In this document: positions 8,715 to 18,919 of the stretch, piece by piece | How the letters are laid out: every line of letters starts with the position of its first letter | How positions within the stretch are numbered: position 1 is the first letter of the stretch | Assembly (NCBI GenBank): GCA_019239915.1 | Contig: JAFAZF010000028.1 | Coordinates: 26,282 to 90,281, forward strand | From: Sphingomonadaceae bacterium | GTDB taxonomy: Bacteria; Pseudomonadota; Alphaproteobacteria; Sphingomonadales; Sphingomonadaceae | Direction: 5' to 3' | Length of the DNA stretch: 64,000 nt | Notes under the pieces: generated by a model | What the model saw: only the letters and a program-made list of their open reading frames with translations | Database searches by the model: none | What the model was told of the DNA's origin: nothing | Position numbers and translations under genes: made by a program

Positions 8715-10343
8715 CTACTGCCCGAAGCCGGCCTCACCCGCCCTCATCATCGCTTCGCGGGCGGCGGCGATGAGGGCGCCCGCCTTTGCCTCGCATTCGC
8801 GCTGCTCGGAGGCGGGGTCCGAGTCGGCGACGATGCCGGCGCCCGCCTGGACGTGCATCGTGCCGTCCTTCACCACCGCGGTGCGCAGCACGATGCAGCT
8901 GTCCATCGATCCGTCGGGCGAGAAATAGCCGACGCCGCCGCCATAGGGCCCGCGCGTCTCGGGCTCGAGCTCGGCGATGATCTCGCAGGCGCGGACCTTG
9001 GGCGCGCCCGACACCGTTCCCGCCGGGAAGCCGCCGAGCAGCGCGTCGATCGCATCCTTGGCGGGATCGAGCGCGCCGACGACGTTCGAGACGATGTGCA
9101 TCACGTGGCTGTAGAACTCGACCATGTAGCTGTCGGTGACGCGGACGCTGCCCGGCGCGGCGACGCGGCCGACGTCGTTGCGGCCGAGATCGAGCAGCAT
9201 GAGGTGCTCGGCGCGCTCCTTGGGATCGGCGAGCAGGCTGGCGCGGTTCTCCTCGTCCTCGTGCGCCGTCAGCCCACGCGGCCGCGTGCCCGCAATCGGG
9301 CGGATCGTGACCTCGCCGTCGCGCGCGCGGACGAGGATCTCGGGCGACGAGCCGATCAGCGCGAAGCCCGGCAGATCGAGGAAATAGAGGAAGGGCGAGG
9401 GATTGATCCGCCGGAGCGCGCGATAGAGATCGAACGGCGGCAGCGGGAAGGGCAGCGTGAAGCGCTGCGCGAGCACCACCTGGAAGATGTCGCCAGCGGC
9501 GATATAGTCCTTCGCGGCGAGCACCATCTCGCGATAGCGGGCGGGTGGGAGCTGCGGCTCAGGACTGCCGTCCGCCTGCGGGCAGATCGGGCGTGACGAC
9601 GGCAACGACCGGCGTGATGTGGAAGCCGGAAGCAGGAGAGCACCATCCTCACCATCGGGCGCTCCCGCTTTCGCAGGAGCATAGGGGACGGTGGCGGAGG
9701 CGAGCCGCGCTTGCGCCGCTTCGATGCGCTCGACTGCGGCAGCGATCGAGCCGCCGTCCGGCCACACCGGCGCGACCCAATAGAGCGCATCGCTCAGCCG
9801 ATCGAAGACGAGCAGCAATGTCGGCCGCACGAACAGCATGTCGGGCAGATCGAGCGGGTTGGGCGCCGGGCGCGGCAGCCGCTCGACGAGGCCGACCGTC
9901 TCGTAGGCGAAATAGCCGACCAGCGTTGCTAGCGCGCGCGGCAGCTCGGGTGGCACTTCCATCCGGCAGGCTGCGACGAGGCCGCGCAACGCATCGAGCG
10001 CGCCGCCCTCGACCGGCGCGAACGCGGTTCGATCGGTGAGCCAGCGCGGGTTGATCTCGGCATCGTTGCCACGCGCGCGGAAGACGAGATCGGGCGCGAG
10101 GCCGAGCAAGGTGTGCCGCCCGCGCACCGCTCCGCCCTCGACCGATTCGAGCAGATAGTCGCCGCGGCCGGGCTCGATCAGCTTGAGCGCGGCGGCGACC
10201 GGCGTCTCGGTGTCGGCGATCGTGCGCCGCCAGACGAGCGCGGGGTGGCCGGCGGCGAGCGCCGTTGCGGCGGCGGCGTCATGCTCCGCGCCGTCCCGGG
10301 GCGTCGCGTCCTCCGCGGTAACGGCTTCGTCGGATGGGTTCAC
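8715..10343 (-). CDS. trpE: Anthranilate synthase component I
   Basis: GTG start at 10343 overlapping the ppiD stop; YLLESVEGG, PSPFLYFLDLPGFALIGSSPEILVR, RPIAGTRPRG, HVMHIVSNVVG, GTVSGAPKVRA, VQAGAGIVADSDP. Confidence 0.94.
   Translation of the reverse strand: MNPSDEAVTAEDATPRDGAEHDAAAATALAAGHPALVWRRTIADTETPVAAALKLIEPGRGDYLLESVEGGAVRGRHTLLGLAPDLVFRARGNDAEINPRWLTDRTAFAPVEGGALDALRGLVAACRMEVPPELPRALATLVGYFAYETVGLVERLPRPAPNPLDLPDMLFVRPTLLLVFDRLSDALYWVAPVWPDGGSIAAAVERIEAAQARLASATVPYAPAKAGAPDGEDGALLLPASTSRRSLPSSRPICPQADGSPEPQLPPARYREMVLAAKDYIAAGDIFQVVLAQRFTLPFPLPPFDLYRALRRINPSPFLYFLDLPGFALIGSSPEILVRARDGEVTIRPIAGTRPRGLTAHEDEENRASLLADPKERAEHLMLLDLGRNDVGRVAAPGSVRVTDSYMVEFYSHVMHIVSNVVGALDPAKDAIDALLGGFPAGTVSGAPKVRACEIIAELEPETRGPYGGGVGYFSPDGSMDSCIVLRTAVVKDGTMHVQAGAGIVADSDPASEQRECEAKAGALIAAAREAMMRAGEAGFGQ
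9621..9680. repeat. Family-D palindromic repeat inside the trpE ORF
   Basis: gctcccgctttcgcaggagc at 9661-9680 plus degenerate partner ggaagccggaagcaggag; intergenic copy at 57654-57718. Confidence 0.65.
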
Positions 10344-12292
10344 TGGGCGGGCGCGATGCCGAGCAGCTTCGCGCGCAACTTGCCGATCGCGTTCTCGTCG
10401 CGCTTGACGCCGACCTCGGCCTGCGCGGCATTGGCGAACTGCTCGGCATATTCCTCGCCGATGAGCTGCGCGAACTGGCCACGCGCCGACTGGACGAGGC
10501 CGGGCGCGGTCTTGGCGTCGCCGGGGGTGATGGTGTCGAGCTTGACGATGAACCAGCCGACGCCGTTCGGCGCGGCGATCGCGCGTGCACCGGGCTTCGT
10601 CATGTCGAACAGCGCGGCGAGGCCCGCCGGGATCTGCCCCTGCGACTGCGCGAGCTGAATGCGCTTGACCTCGATCTTCTTGGGGTCCGGCAGCGCCACG
10701 CCGGCGCCCTTGACCGCCTCGGAAAGCGTGCTGCCGGCGTTGACCTTCGCCGCGATCGCCTCGGCGATCGCCTGCGCGCGCTTGGCGGCACGATCCGCAG
10801 AGAAATCCCTGGCGACCTTGTCGTGCGCCTTGTCGAGCGGCTGCGGCGTCGGCGGCAGTACCTGCGTCACGGCGAGCAGCGCGTAGCGCTCGCCATTGCC
10901 GATCGTCTGGACAGTCGGCTTCTCGTCGGGGCTGGTCTGGAAGGCGGGCTTGGCGAGCACCGCGAACTCGGCCGGCGCCTTGTAATCGGGCTGATCGGGG
11001 GCGCTGCCGTTGGGCAGCACGGCCGGCGTGGTCGTCACCGCGAGGCCGCGCTTCTTGACGATGTCGTCGAAGCTCGTGCCGTCGCCGAGCTGGTCCTCGA
11101 TGCCGTTGACGAGATCGGCGAGCGCCTCGTCCTGCTTCTGCTTGGCGAGGCTGGCGGCGATCTCCGGACGCGCGTCCTCGAGCGTCTTGGCGGGCGTGCG
11201 CGTGATCTTGTCGACATGGACGACGTTCCAGCCGAAGTCCGATTTGGCGGGCGCGGTGGTGCTGTCCTCCTTCGCGGCGAAGGCGGCGGCGGCGACGGCG
11301 GGGGAGGCGAGGCCGGCGAACTGCGCCTGCGTCTTCTCGCCGACGGCGATGTCGTTGGCGCCGAAACCCGCGGCCTTGGCGGCGCCGGCGAAGCTGGTGC
11401 CGGACTTGACCTTGTCGGCGAAGGCCTGCGCCTTGGCCTGGCTGTCGAGGATCACCTGGCGGAGCGTGCGCGTTTCCTTGGCGGCGTAGCTCGCGGCGTT
11501 GGCCTTGTAGAAATTGGCGATGTCCGCCTCGGTCGGGATCGCGCCGCCCGCGACCTGATCGCGGCCGATCAGCGCATATTTGAGCACGCGGCGCTCGGGC
11601 AGCGTGTAGGCGGGCAGGTGGCTCTTGTACCAGGCGGCAAGCTCCGCGTCGGTCGGGTCCTTGCCGCCGGCCATCGCCTGCGTCGGGACGACCGCGACGG
11701 CGCCGGCGCGGCTCTCGAGCAGCAGCGAGGCGAACGGCGTCGCGACGCCGAGCGGCACGCGCGCCGCACCGGCGATCGGCAGCAGCAGTTGCTGCCGGAT
11801 CGCGTCGCCGGCGAGCTCGCTGCGCAGCTGCTGCTCGGAGATATGCTGCTGCGCGAGCACCGCGCGGAACGTGCTCTCGTCGAACTTGCCTGTCGGACCC
11901 TTGAACGCCTGGATGCCGGCGATCGCACCATCGACCAGCTTCTTGCTCGCGACGAGTCCATGATCGCGGCCGAACACCTCCATCGCGGCCGCCGCGAGCA
12001 GTTGGCGCACCGCCTGATCGAAACCCCCGCCGGCGACGAACACCGGCATGGTCAGCCCCGGCTGCTGCTGGCTGTCGGCGGCGAGCTCGCGACGGGCGCG
12101 ATCCTCCGCTTCTGACGCGTAGACCTTGTGGTCGCCGACCTTGGCGATGCTGTCGCCGCTGCCGCGCGCGCCCCCCCCGGCGTCGCTCATCGAGCGCGAC
12201 GTCACCCCGGTGATGATGAAGGCGAGCATCACGACCGCGAGCAGGCCGAGCGCCAGCTGGGAGCCGAGCGTGCGGCGGAAGAAGGAAAGCAT
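10340..12292 (-). CDS. ppiD: PpiD/SurA-like peptidyl-prolyl isomerase, membrane-anchored
   Basis: MLSFFRRTLGSQLALGLLAVVMLAFIITGV anchor, SurA-N-like region and parvulin-type domains. Confidence 0.85.
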   Translation of the reverse strand: MLSFFRRTLGSQLALGLLAVVMLAFIITGVTSRSMSDAGGGARGSGDSIAKVGDHKVYASEAEDRARRELAADSQQQPGLTMPVFVAGGGFDQAVRQLLAAAAMEVFGRDHGLVASKKLVDGAIAGIQAFKGPTGKFDESTFRAVLAQQHISEQQLRSELAGDAIRQQLLLPIAGAARVPLGVATPFASLLLESRAGAVAVVPTQAMAGGKDPTDAELAAWYKSHLPAYTLPERRVLKYALIGRDQVAGGAIPTEADIANFYKANAASYAAKETRTLRQVILDSQAKAQAFADKVKSGTSFAGAAKAAGFGANDIAVGEKTQAQFAGLASPAVAAAAFAAKEDSTTAPAKSDFGWNVVHVDKITRTPAKTLEDARPEIAASLAKQKQDEALADLVNGIEDQLGDGTSFDDIVKKRGLAVTTTPAVLPNGSAPDQPDYKAPAEFAVLAKPAFQTSPDEKPTVQTIGNGERYALLAVTQVLPPTPQPLDKAHDKVARDFSADRAAKRAQAIAEAIAAKVNAGSTLSEAVKGAGVALPDPKKIEVKRIQLAQSQGQIPAGLAALFDMTKPGARAIAAPNGVGWFIVKLDTITPGDAKTAPGLVQSARGQFAQLIGEEYAEQFANAAQAEVGVKRDENAIGKLRAKLLGIAPAQ

Positions 12293-12403
12293 CGCGCGTC
12301 CTGATAACGTGGCCGGAACCCTGGGGCCGCCCGCCATAGAGACGGGCGAGGGCGCCATCAAGCTGGGCTCTCGGCAACCCGCCTGCGCTCACGCGACCAA
12401 CCA

Positions 12404-12475
12404 CCGTTCGGCCTGAGCGCAGTCGAAGGCCACGCGCTGACGATGGCTGCACTTCGACAAGCTCAGTGCAAACGG
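12404..12475. repeat. Family-A palindromic repeat
   Basis: ccgttcggcctgagcgcagtcgaagg...cttcgacaagctcagtgcaaacgg. Confidence 0.8.
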
Positions 12476-12568
12476 GGTCGGGGGATGGGACAGTCGTAAG
12501 GCTTCTGCCCTAGGCGCACCCTTGGCCGCTTGCTATCGCGCGATCGGGTCCAAGGGGAGACGGGTGGC

Positions 12569-13312
12569 ATGCGGCGCAAGCTGGTGGCGGGCAACTGGAA
12601 GATGAACGGCTCGCTCGCGGCGCTTGCCGAACTCGATGCGATCGCTGCCGCGGCGGCGGAGCACGGCGAGGTCGACGTCGTGGTCTGCCCGCCGTTCACG
12701 CTGATCGCGCCGGCGGCGGCGCGGACGCCGGCGCTGCCGATCGGCGGCCAGGATTGCCACGGCGCGGCGAAGGGCGCGCACACGGGCTGCATCTCAGCGG
12801 CGATGCTGGTCGAGGCGGGCGCCGGGCTCGTCATCGTCGGCCATAGCGAGCGCCGTGCCGACCAGCACGAGACCGACGCGCAGGTCCGCGCGAAGGCCGA
12901 GGCGGCGATCGGCGCCGGCTTGCGCGCGATAGTCTGCGTCGGCGAGACCGAGGCCGAGCGCGATGCCGGCAAGGCGGTCGCGATCGTCGACGGACAGCTC
13001 GACGGTTCGGTGCCGCGGGCCGGCACCGGCGAGACGCTCGTCGTCGCCTATGAGCCGGTGTGGGCGATCGGCACCGGCCGCACGCCTTCGGTGGCCGATG
13101 TCGCCGCGATGCATGGCGCGATCCGCCGGAAGCTCGTCGCGCTGCTCGGTGGCGAGGGCGACAAGGTCCGCATCCTCTACGGCGGCTCGGTCAAGCCCGA
13201 CAACGCCACGGAGCTGCTCGGCGTGGAGGATGTCGACGGCGCGCTAGTCGGCGGCGCCAGCCTCACCGCCGCGCAGTTCGTGCCGATCGTCGCGGCGGCG
13301 GCAACGCTCTGA
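12569..13312 (+). CDS. tpiA: Triose-phosphate isomerase
   Basis: [52 protein letters not shown]. Confidence 0.97.
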   Translation: MRRKLVAGNWKMNGSLAALAELDAIAAAAAEHGEVDVVVCPPFTLIAPAAARTPALPIGGQDCHGAAKGAHTGCISAAMLVEAGAGLVIVGHSERRADQHETDAQVRAKAEAAIGAGLRAIVCVGETEAERDAGKAVAIVDGQLDGSVPRAGTGETLVVAYEPVWAIGTGRTPSVADVAAMHGAIRRKLVALLGGEGDKVRILYGGSVKPDNATELLGVEDVDGALVGGASLTAAQFVPIVAAAATL

Positions 13313-13500
13313 TTTGACGGGCTTCCCAGGCGGTCCTGGCCCTTTGTGACAGTCTCGCAACGAGCCGTGCTTCGCGGCTAGGTCGCACTATGAAGGCGTG
13401 CCTCAGCCAGCGTTAACTTCGCCTTCGCCATCCTCATGCCACGATTGCGGCTCACCGCGCTGCGGTGTAACGTGCAAATGCGGCGCCGAGCTGTTTTGCG

Positions 13501-14397
13501 GTGCTGCTGTTGCGTGGCGGGGGAAGGTGCGTGTTTCAGGACAAGACGCTGGGGCGGGGCGATTCGGCGCGGCTCGATCTCGTCGGCGATTATCGCCGTG
13601 ACGGCTATGCGATCATCCGCGGCCTGTTCTCGCGCCACGAGATCGCCGCGATCGCGCAGGCGAGCGAACAGATCTTCGCCGAGGGCGTCGCGCACGGCCG
13701 CAGCTTTCGCCATGGCAACCTCTTCTACAACGTCGGCGAGGAGACCGCCGGCGCGCCGTTCGTGCGCATGGCGCAATGGTTCGCCTATCATCAGCCGGTG
13801 CTGAACGGCGTCCGCCTCAATCGCCGCATCGCGCGGCTGCTGGCGCCGCTGATCGGCCGCGACCTCAAGCAGATCATCAACCAGATCCATTGGAAGGGGC
13901 AGGGCGGCTCCAGCGATTTCGCCTGGCATCAGGATTCGCGCTTCCGCCGTCCGGCGCCGGCCTATCGCAACCTCGGCACCTCCTATGTGCAGACCGGGCT
14001 CGCGATCGATTTGCACAACCCGGAATCGGGCGGCATGCGCTTCGTGCGCGGCAGTCATCGGCGCGGCGCGCTGCCGCTCGACGAGGTGACGCCGGTGCTC
14101 GGCAACGCGATGTCGGATGCCGCGCTCGAGCGCGTCGGCCTCGATCCCGCCGACATCGTCGATCTCGTGCTCGCGCCGGGCGATTTCGCGATCTGGAGCC
14201 CGTATCTCGTCCACGGCTCGGGCGCGAACCGTTCGGGGCATCGCCGCCGCTTCTACATCAACGGCTATGTCCGCGCGCTCGATTGCGATCGCGGCGAATG
14301 GGCGTTCCGCGACGGCACGCCGGTGCCGTTCGGCGAGCGGCCGGCGCTCGTCCACTATGAGGAACTCCGCGAGCGCGGCGAACCGCATTACGTATAA
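13501..14397 (+). CDS. Phytanoyl-CoA dioxygenase (PhyH) family protein
   Basis: DGYAIIRGLFSRHEI, WHQDSRFRR, GGMRFVRGSH, LVHGSGANRSGHRRRFYINGYV; start uncertain (GTG near 13529 also possible). Confidence 0.85.
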   Translation: MLLLRGGGRCVFQDKTLGRGDSARLDLVGDYRRDGYAIIRGLFSRHEIAAIAQASEQIFAEGVAHGRSFRHGNLFYNVGEETAGAPFVRMAQWFAYHQPVLNGVRLNRRIARLLAPLIGRDLKQIINQIHWKGQGGSSDFAWHQDSRFRRPAPAYRNLGTSYVQTGLAIDLHNPESGGMRFVRGSHRRGALPLDEVTPVLGNAMSDAALERVGLDPADIVDLVLAPGDFAIWSPYLVHGSGANRSGHRRRFYINGYVRALDCDRGEWAFRDGTPVPFGERPALVHYEELRERGEPHYV

Positions 14398-14436
14398 GCG
14401 GCGCGTGTGACCATGCGCTCCCCGCTTTCAGGACTT

Positions 14437-14653
14437 CCGTTCGTGCTGAGCGAAGTCGAAGCACGTGCCACAGATGCATTGCTCCGTTCGGCCTGAGCGC
14501 AGTCGAAGGCCGCGCGATGGCTGCGCTTCGACTACGCTCAGCGCGAACGGCTGTCGCGTTGAGATGACACGTCCGCCGACTTCGATCCCAAGGATCGAAG
14601 CTTACCATGAGCGCCTGCCTTGGCAGGCAGTCGAGGGGCTCAATACGAACGGG
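14437..14653. repeat. Composite family-A repeat array (3 units)
   Basis: Units starting at 14437 and 14484, ending at 14550, plus third unit with nested hairpin gcctgccttggcaggc at about 14612-14627. Confidence 0.85.
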
Positions 14654-14771
14654 GAGGGACCGGCGGACAGGTGAGGAAAGCAAGCAGGCTGACCCCGAGG
14701 TTGCCCGTGGCGCGCCGATACCCTAGATCGCCCCGTCCCGCGCGCAAGCGTCCCGTTCGTTAGAGTCGCCG

Positions 14772-15560
14772 ATGTTCACCTTCCTCCTCGTCGTCCATGC
14801 GCTGATCGCGGCTTCGCTCGTCGCCGTGATCCTGATGCAGCGTTCGGAAGGTGGCGGCCTCGGCACCGGCAGCGGCAATGCCGGCCTGATGACCGCGCGC
14901 GGCGCGGCGGATTTCCTCACGCGCACCACCGCGATCCTCGCCGTGCTGTTCGTCGGCATGAGCATCGTGCTCGCCGCCGTCGCCGGGGTCGGACGCGCGC
15001 CGAGTGCGATCGATACCAGCTTCGCCAGGCAGGCGCAGCCGCTCGCGCCGGTGACCGGCGGTGTCGCGGGCGGCGCGGCGGGTGCGCTGCCCGGCGTCCT
15101 CCCGTCGGGCGTTCCCGGCGTTCCGGCGCCGGGTGCGCCAGGCGTTCCCGCGCCGTCGCTGGCGCCGCTGCCAACCGCGCCTGGAAGCGCCGGTGCGGGC
15201 GATCAGAAGAGCGACCACAAGAAGGGCGACAAGGATCAGGCCGGCACGTCGTCCAACGCCACGTCGGACAGCGGCAAGAAATCGGAGAAATCGTCGGACA
15301 AGAAGGACGAGGGCTCGAAGAAGAGCGAGACGACGAAGCCCTCGAGCTCGCTGCCGGAGCCGGTGCAGCTGCGCGCGACGCCGAAGATCGGCGTGTCCGG
15401 GTCGGGCGGCTCGATCTCGTCAACCTCCGCCAGCGCGCCATCGTCCGGCGGCAGCGCCGCGCCCAAGCCGAGCGCGGCACCCGCGCCGGTGACGATCCCG
15501 GCGCCGTCCGCGCCCGCGTCCTCGGCACCGGCCTCGAGCGGATCGGGTAACGGCCAGTAA
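14772..15560 (+). CDS. secG: Preprotein translocase subunit SecG with long C-terminal extension
   Basis: MFTFLLVVHALIAASLVAVILMQRSEGGGLGTGSGNAGLMTARGAADFLTRTTAILAVLF; upstream of pyrG; about 150-residue low-complexity tail. Confidence 0.92.
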   Translation: MFTFLLVVHALIAASLVAVILMQRSEGGGLGTGSGNAGLMTARGAADFLTRTTAILAVLFVGMSIVLAAVAGVGRAPSAIDTSFARQAQPLAPVTGGVAGGAAGALPGVLPSGVPGVPAPGAPGVPAPSLAPLPTAPGSAGAGDQKSDHKKGDKDQAGTSSNATSDSGKKSEKSSDKKDEGSKKSETTKPSSSLPEPVQLRATPKIGVSGSGGSISSTSASAPSSGGSAAPKPSAAPAPVTIPAPSAPASSAPASSGSGNGQ

Positions 15561-15683
15561 GCCTGCTTCGCCCCTCCCTTCGAGGGAGGAGAGAGTTTGC
15601 CCCCGCTCTTCCACAACTTTCTCGCCCAACGCGGATTCGCCGCCTTGCGGTCTCCGCCCTGCACGGCTTAAGCCCATAATCCC

Positions 15684-17318
15684 ATGGCGCGGTTCATCTT
15701 CATAACCGGCGGCGTGGTCTCCTCGCTCGGCAAGGGTCTCATGGCGGCGAGCCTCGCGGCGCTGCTGCAAGCGCGCGGGTATCGGGTCCGCATCCGCAAG
15801 TTCGATCCCTATCTGAACGTCGATCCGGGGACGATGAGCCCCTATCAGCACGGCGAGGTCTACGTCACCGACGACGGCGCCGAGACCGATCTCGATCTCG
15901 GACATTATGAGCGCTTCACCGGCGTGCCCTCGCGCCAGAGCGACAACGTCACCTCTGGGCGAATCTACCAGCAGATCATCGCGCGCGAGCGGAAGGGCGA
16001 CTATCTCGGTGCCACCGTCCAGGTGATCCCGCACGTCACCGACGCGATCAAGGCGTTCGCGCGCACCGATACCGAAGATCTCGATTTCGTGCTGTGCGAG
16101 ATCGGCGGCACCGTCGGCGACATCGAGTCGCTGCCGTTCATCGAGGCGATCCGCCAGCTCAGGAACGATCTCGGGCGCGGCCAGAGCTGCTTCGTCCACG
16201 TCACGCTGGTGCCGTACATCGCGGCGGCCGGCGAGCTGAAGACGAAGCCGACGCAGCATTCGGTGCGCGACCTGACCGCGCTGGGCATCCAGCCCGACGT
16301 GCTCGTCTGCCGCTGCGAGCGCGAGCTGCCGCAGTCGGAGCGCGCCAAGATCGCCTTGTTCTGCAACGTGCGGCCGGAGGCGGTCATCCCGGCGCTCGAC
16401 GCCAGGTCGATCTACGGCGTGCCGCTGCAATATCATGCCGAGGGGCTGGACGAGGAGGTGCTGCTCGCCTTCGGGATCGAGCCCGGCGCCAAGCCCGATC
16501 TCGCGCGCTGGAGCCGCATCATCGAGCGGCTCGGAAACCCCGAGGGCGACGTCACCATCGGCGTCGTCGGCAAATATGTCGGCTTGCCGGACGCCTACAA
16601 GTCGCTGCACGAGGCGCTCGTCCATGGCGGCATCGCCAACCAGGTCAAGGTCAATATCCGCTGGCTCGACGCCGAGCTGTTCGAGGGCAGCGAGGGCGAC
16701 GTCGTCTCGAACCTCGAGCCGCTGCACGGCATCCTCGTTCCCGGCGGCTTCGGCGAGCGCGGCTCAGAGGGCAAGATCGCCAGCGTCAAGTTCGCGCGCG
16801 AGCGCGGCGTGCCCTATTTCGGCATCTGCCTCGGCATGCAGATGGCGTGCATCGAAGGCGCGCGGAACACGGCGGGCATCGCGGCGGCGTCCACCACCGA
16901 GTTCGGCCCGACCGACGAACCCGTCGTCGGCCTGATCACCGAGTGGATGACGGCGGAGGGGCTGCAGCAGCGCGAGGCCGGCGGCGATCTCGGCGGCACG
17001 ATGCGCTTGGGTGCCTATCCCGCGACGCTGGCCGGCAACAGCCGCGCCGCCTCGATCTACGGCGCGACGCACATCTTCGAGCGCCACCGTCACCGCTACG
17101 AGGTCAACACCCATTATCGCGACGCCCTCGAGAGGGGCGGCCTCTATTTCTCCGGCACCTCGCCCGACGGCACGCTGCCCGAGATCGTCGAGCGGCCCGA
17201 TCATCCCTGGTTCGTCGGCGTCCAGTTCCACCCGGAGCTGAAGTCGAAACCCTTCGATCCCCACCCGCTGTTCGCGAGCTTCATCGAGGCGGCGGTAAGG
17301 CAGAGCAGGTTGGTTTAG
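15684..17318 (+). CDS. pyrG: CTP synthase
   Basis: [66 protein letters not shown]. Confidence 0.98.
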   Translation: MARFIFITGGVVSSLGKGLMAASLAALLQARGYRVRIRKFDPYLNVDPGTMSPYQHGEVYVTDDGAETDLDLGHYERFTGVPSRQSDNVTSGRIYQQIIARERKGDYLGATVQVIPHVTDAIKAFARTDTEDLDFVLCEIGGTVGDIESLPFIEAIRQLRNDLGRGQSCFVHVTLVPYIAAAGELKTKPTQHSVRDLTALGIQPDVLVCRCERELPQSERAKIALFCNVRPEAVIPALDARSIYGVPLQYHAEGLDEEVLLAFGIEPGAKPDLARWSRIIERLGNPEGDVTIGVVGKYVGLPDAYKSLHEALVHGGIANQVKVNIRWLDAELFEGSEGDVVSNLEPLHGILVPGGFGERGSEGKIASVKFARERGVPYFGICLGMQMACIEGARNTAGIAAASTTEFGPTDEPVVGLITEWMTAEGLQQREAGGDLGGTMRLGAYPATLAGNSRAASIYGATHIFERHRHRYEVNTHYRDALERGGLYFSGTSPDGTLPEIVERPDHPWFVGVQFHPELKSKPFDPHPLFASFIEAAVRQSRLV

Positions 17319-17407
17319 GTTCGCCTCGCAATCCTGGGATCGCATCTTTGGCGTCTTCCCGCGCTCCCGATCGTTGCTGGGGCGGCAGCGGTGCGAGGAG
17401 AGGGCCC

Positions 17408-18028
17408 GTGATCGGCACAAAGCGAACCATCAAACCCAAGATATTGTATTTCGGTACGCCGGTGGCGCTCGTCACATCGCTGAACGAGGACGGTACGACC
17501 AATCTCGCGCCGATCTCGTCATTCTGGGCGTTGGGTTGGACGATGACGCTCGGGCTGCTCGACGAGACGCAGACCGCCGACAATCTTCAGCGGCATGCCG
17601 AATGCGTGATCAATCTGCCGTCCCCCGGGATGTGGCGCCAGGTCGAGAAGCTGGCGCCGCTCACGGCCAAGGATCCGGTGCCCGATCTCAAGGCGGACCA
17701 ATTCCATACCGAGCGCGACAAGTTTGGCGTCTCCGGTCTGTCCCGGGAGCCGAGCGAACTGGTGAAGCCGGACAGCGTTCGCGAATGTCCGATTCAGATG
17801 GAGGCGAGGGTGTTGGGCTGCGATCGCCTCGGCGGCGAGAAGCTCGACAAGCTCGGCGGCGGCCTTTCCGCGCGCATCGAGATATTGCGCGTCCGTGCTG
17901 CGGAGGAATTCGTCTCCGGCGAACGGCACATCGACCCCGCCAGCTGGTCGCCGTTGATCTACAATTTCCGTCACTATTTCCGCTTGGGTGAGCGGGAACT
18001 CGGCAAGACGTTCCGCGCCGAGACCTGA
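17408..18028 (+). CDS. Flavin reductase family (FMN-binding split barrel) protein
   Basis: GTG start; PVALVTSLNEDGTTNLAPISSFWALGWTMTLGL..., ECVINLPSPGMW. Confidence 0.75.
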   Translation: MIGTKRTIKPKILYFGTPVALVTSLNEDGTTNLAPISSFWALGWTMTLGLLDETQTADNLQRHAECVINLPSPGMWRQVEKLAPLTAKDPVPDLKADQFHTERDKFGVSGLSREPSELVKPDSVRECPIQMEARVLGCDRLGGEKLDKLGGGLSARIEILRVRAAEEFVSGERHIDPASWSPLIYNFRHYFRLGERELGKTFRAET

Positions 18029-18150
18029 ACGAGCCGCCGCGGATTGCGCGATAGCGGGCGCGCGCAATCCGATCCCCGCGCCGCCTCGTCTGGTCGCGCG
18101 TGCGATTCGCGCTTATGCATGCCGCCGGGGATTTCGGGGGAGACGGCATC

Positions 18151-18837
18151 ATGAACGCTGATCAGGTCGCGGCGATTTTGCCCGAGACGTCGATGCTGGC
18201 GGCGTGCAGCCGGGAGGAGCTCGCCGAGCTCATCGGCAAGGCGAGCATCCAGCCGGTCCGCGTCGGCGACGTGCTGCTCGAGCAGGGCGAGGAGGGCGAT
18301 TCGATCGTGCTGCTGCTCGACGGCGTCGCGCGCGTCAGCATGGTCGCCGCCAACGGCCGCGAGATCATCCTGGACTATGCCGAGAGCGGCGCCGTGCTCG
18401 GCGAGATCGGCATGCTCGACGGCGAGCCGCGCACCGCGTCGGTGACGACGATCGCGCCGGGGCGGATCATGCGGCTCAGCCGGGCGGCGTTCGAAGGGTT
18501 CATCGAGGCGCATCCGCGCGTCGCGATGCGGATGATGCGGGAGATGGCGCGGCGGCTGCGCCAGGCCAACGACACGATCGAGGCGGATCGCGCCTGCTCG
18601 GCCGGCCAGCGGCTCGCACGCGCGCTCCGCCGGCTGATGCGGCCACCAGTCGAGAATACGCGGCTGCGCCACGATCTCAGCCAGAGCGAGCTCGGCAGCT
18701 TCGTCGGCATCAGCCGCGAGAACGTCAACCGCCAGCTCTCGGCCTGGGCCGACGTCGGCGCGATCGAGATGCGCCAGGGCCGCATCCGCATCCTCGACCG
18801 CACCTATATCGAGGAAGTGGCGGATACAGGGATCTAG
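18151..18837 (+). CDS. Crp/Fnr family transcriptional regulator
   Basis: cNMP-binding fold (VGDVLLEQGEEGDSIVLLLDGVARV, GAVLGEIGMLDGEPRTASV) plus HTH (LSQSELGSFVGISRENVNRQLSAW). Confidence 0.92.
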   Translation: MNADQVAAILPETSMLAACSREELAELIGKASIQPVRVGDVLLEQGEEGDSIVLLLDGVARVSMVAANGREIILDYAESGAVLGEIGMLDGEPRTASVTTIAPGRIMRLSRAAFEGFIEAHPRVAMRMMREMARRLRQANDTIEADRACSAGQRLARALRRLMRPPVENTRLRHDLSQSELGSFVGISRENVNRQLSAWADVGAIEMRQGRIRILDRTYIEEVADTGI

Positions 18838-18919
18838 CGGTCGCGCTGCCTCCCCCTCCGTTCGCTTGGGCTCTGCCTGGCCGGTTCTCGACAGGCTCGA
18901 ACCGCACGGGAGTGCCGGG

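Noticed and set aside
8715-12452. 1245-aa ORF apparently fusing TrpE with another protein
   Set aside because: The N-terminal ~700 residues are the out-of-frame reading of the ppiD-like gene; real trpE begins at the GTG overlapping the ppiD stop (10343).
14437-14653. Possible CRISPR array
   Set aside because: Units are palindromic and irregularly spaced with no uniform spacers; no cas genes in window. Classified as REP-like repeats.
15560-15600. cccctcccttcgagggaggagag near the secG end as a full family-C repeat
   Set aside because: Only one arm present; may be a solo arm or terminator, not a supported full element.
16094-18028. 644-aa ORF overlapping pyrG
   Set aside because: Upstream part is the shifted frame of pyrG; only the flavin reductase-like part from GTG 17408 is coding.
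18840-18910. Possible further family-A copy (ccgttcgcttggg...ttctcgacaggctcgaacc)
   Set aside because: Only partial arm similarity; too degenerate to call confidently.
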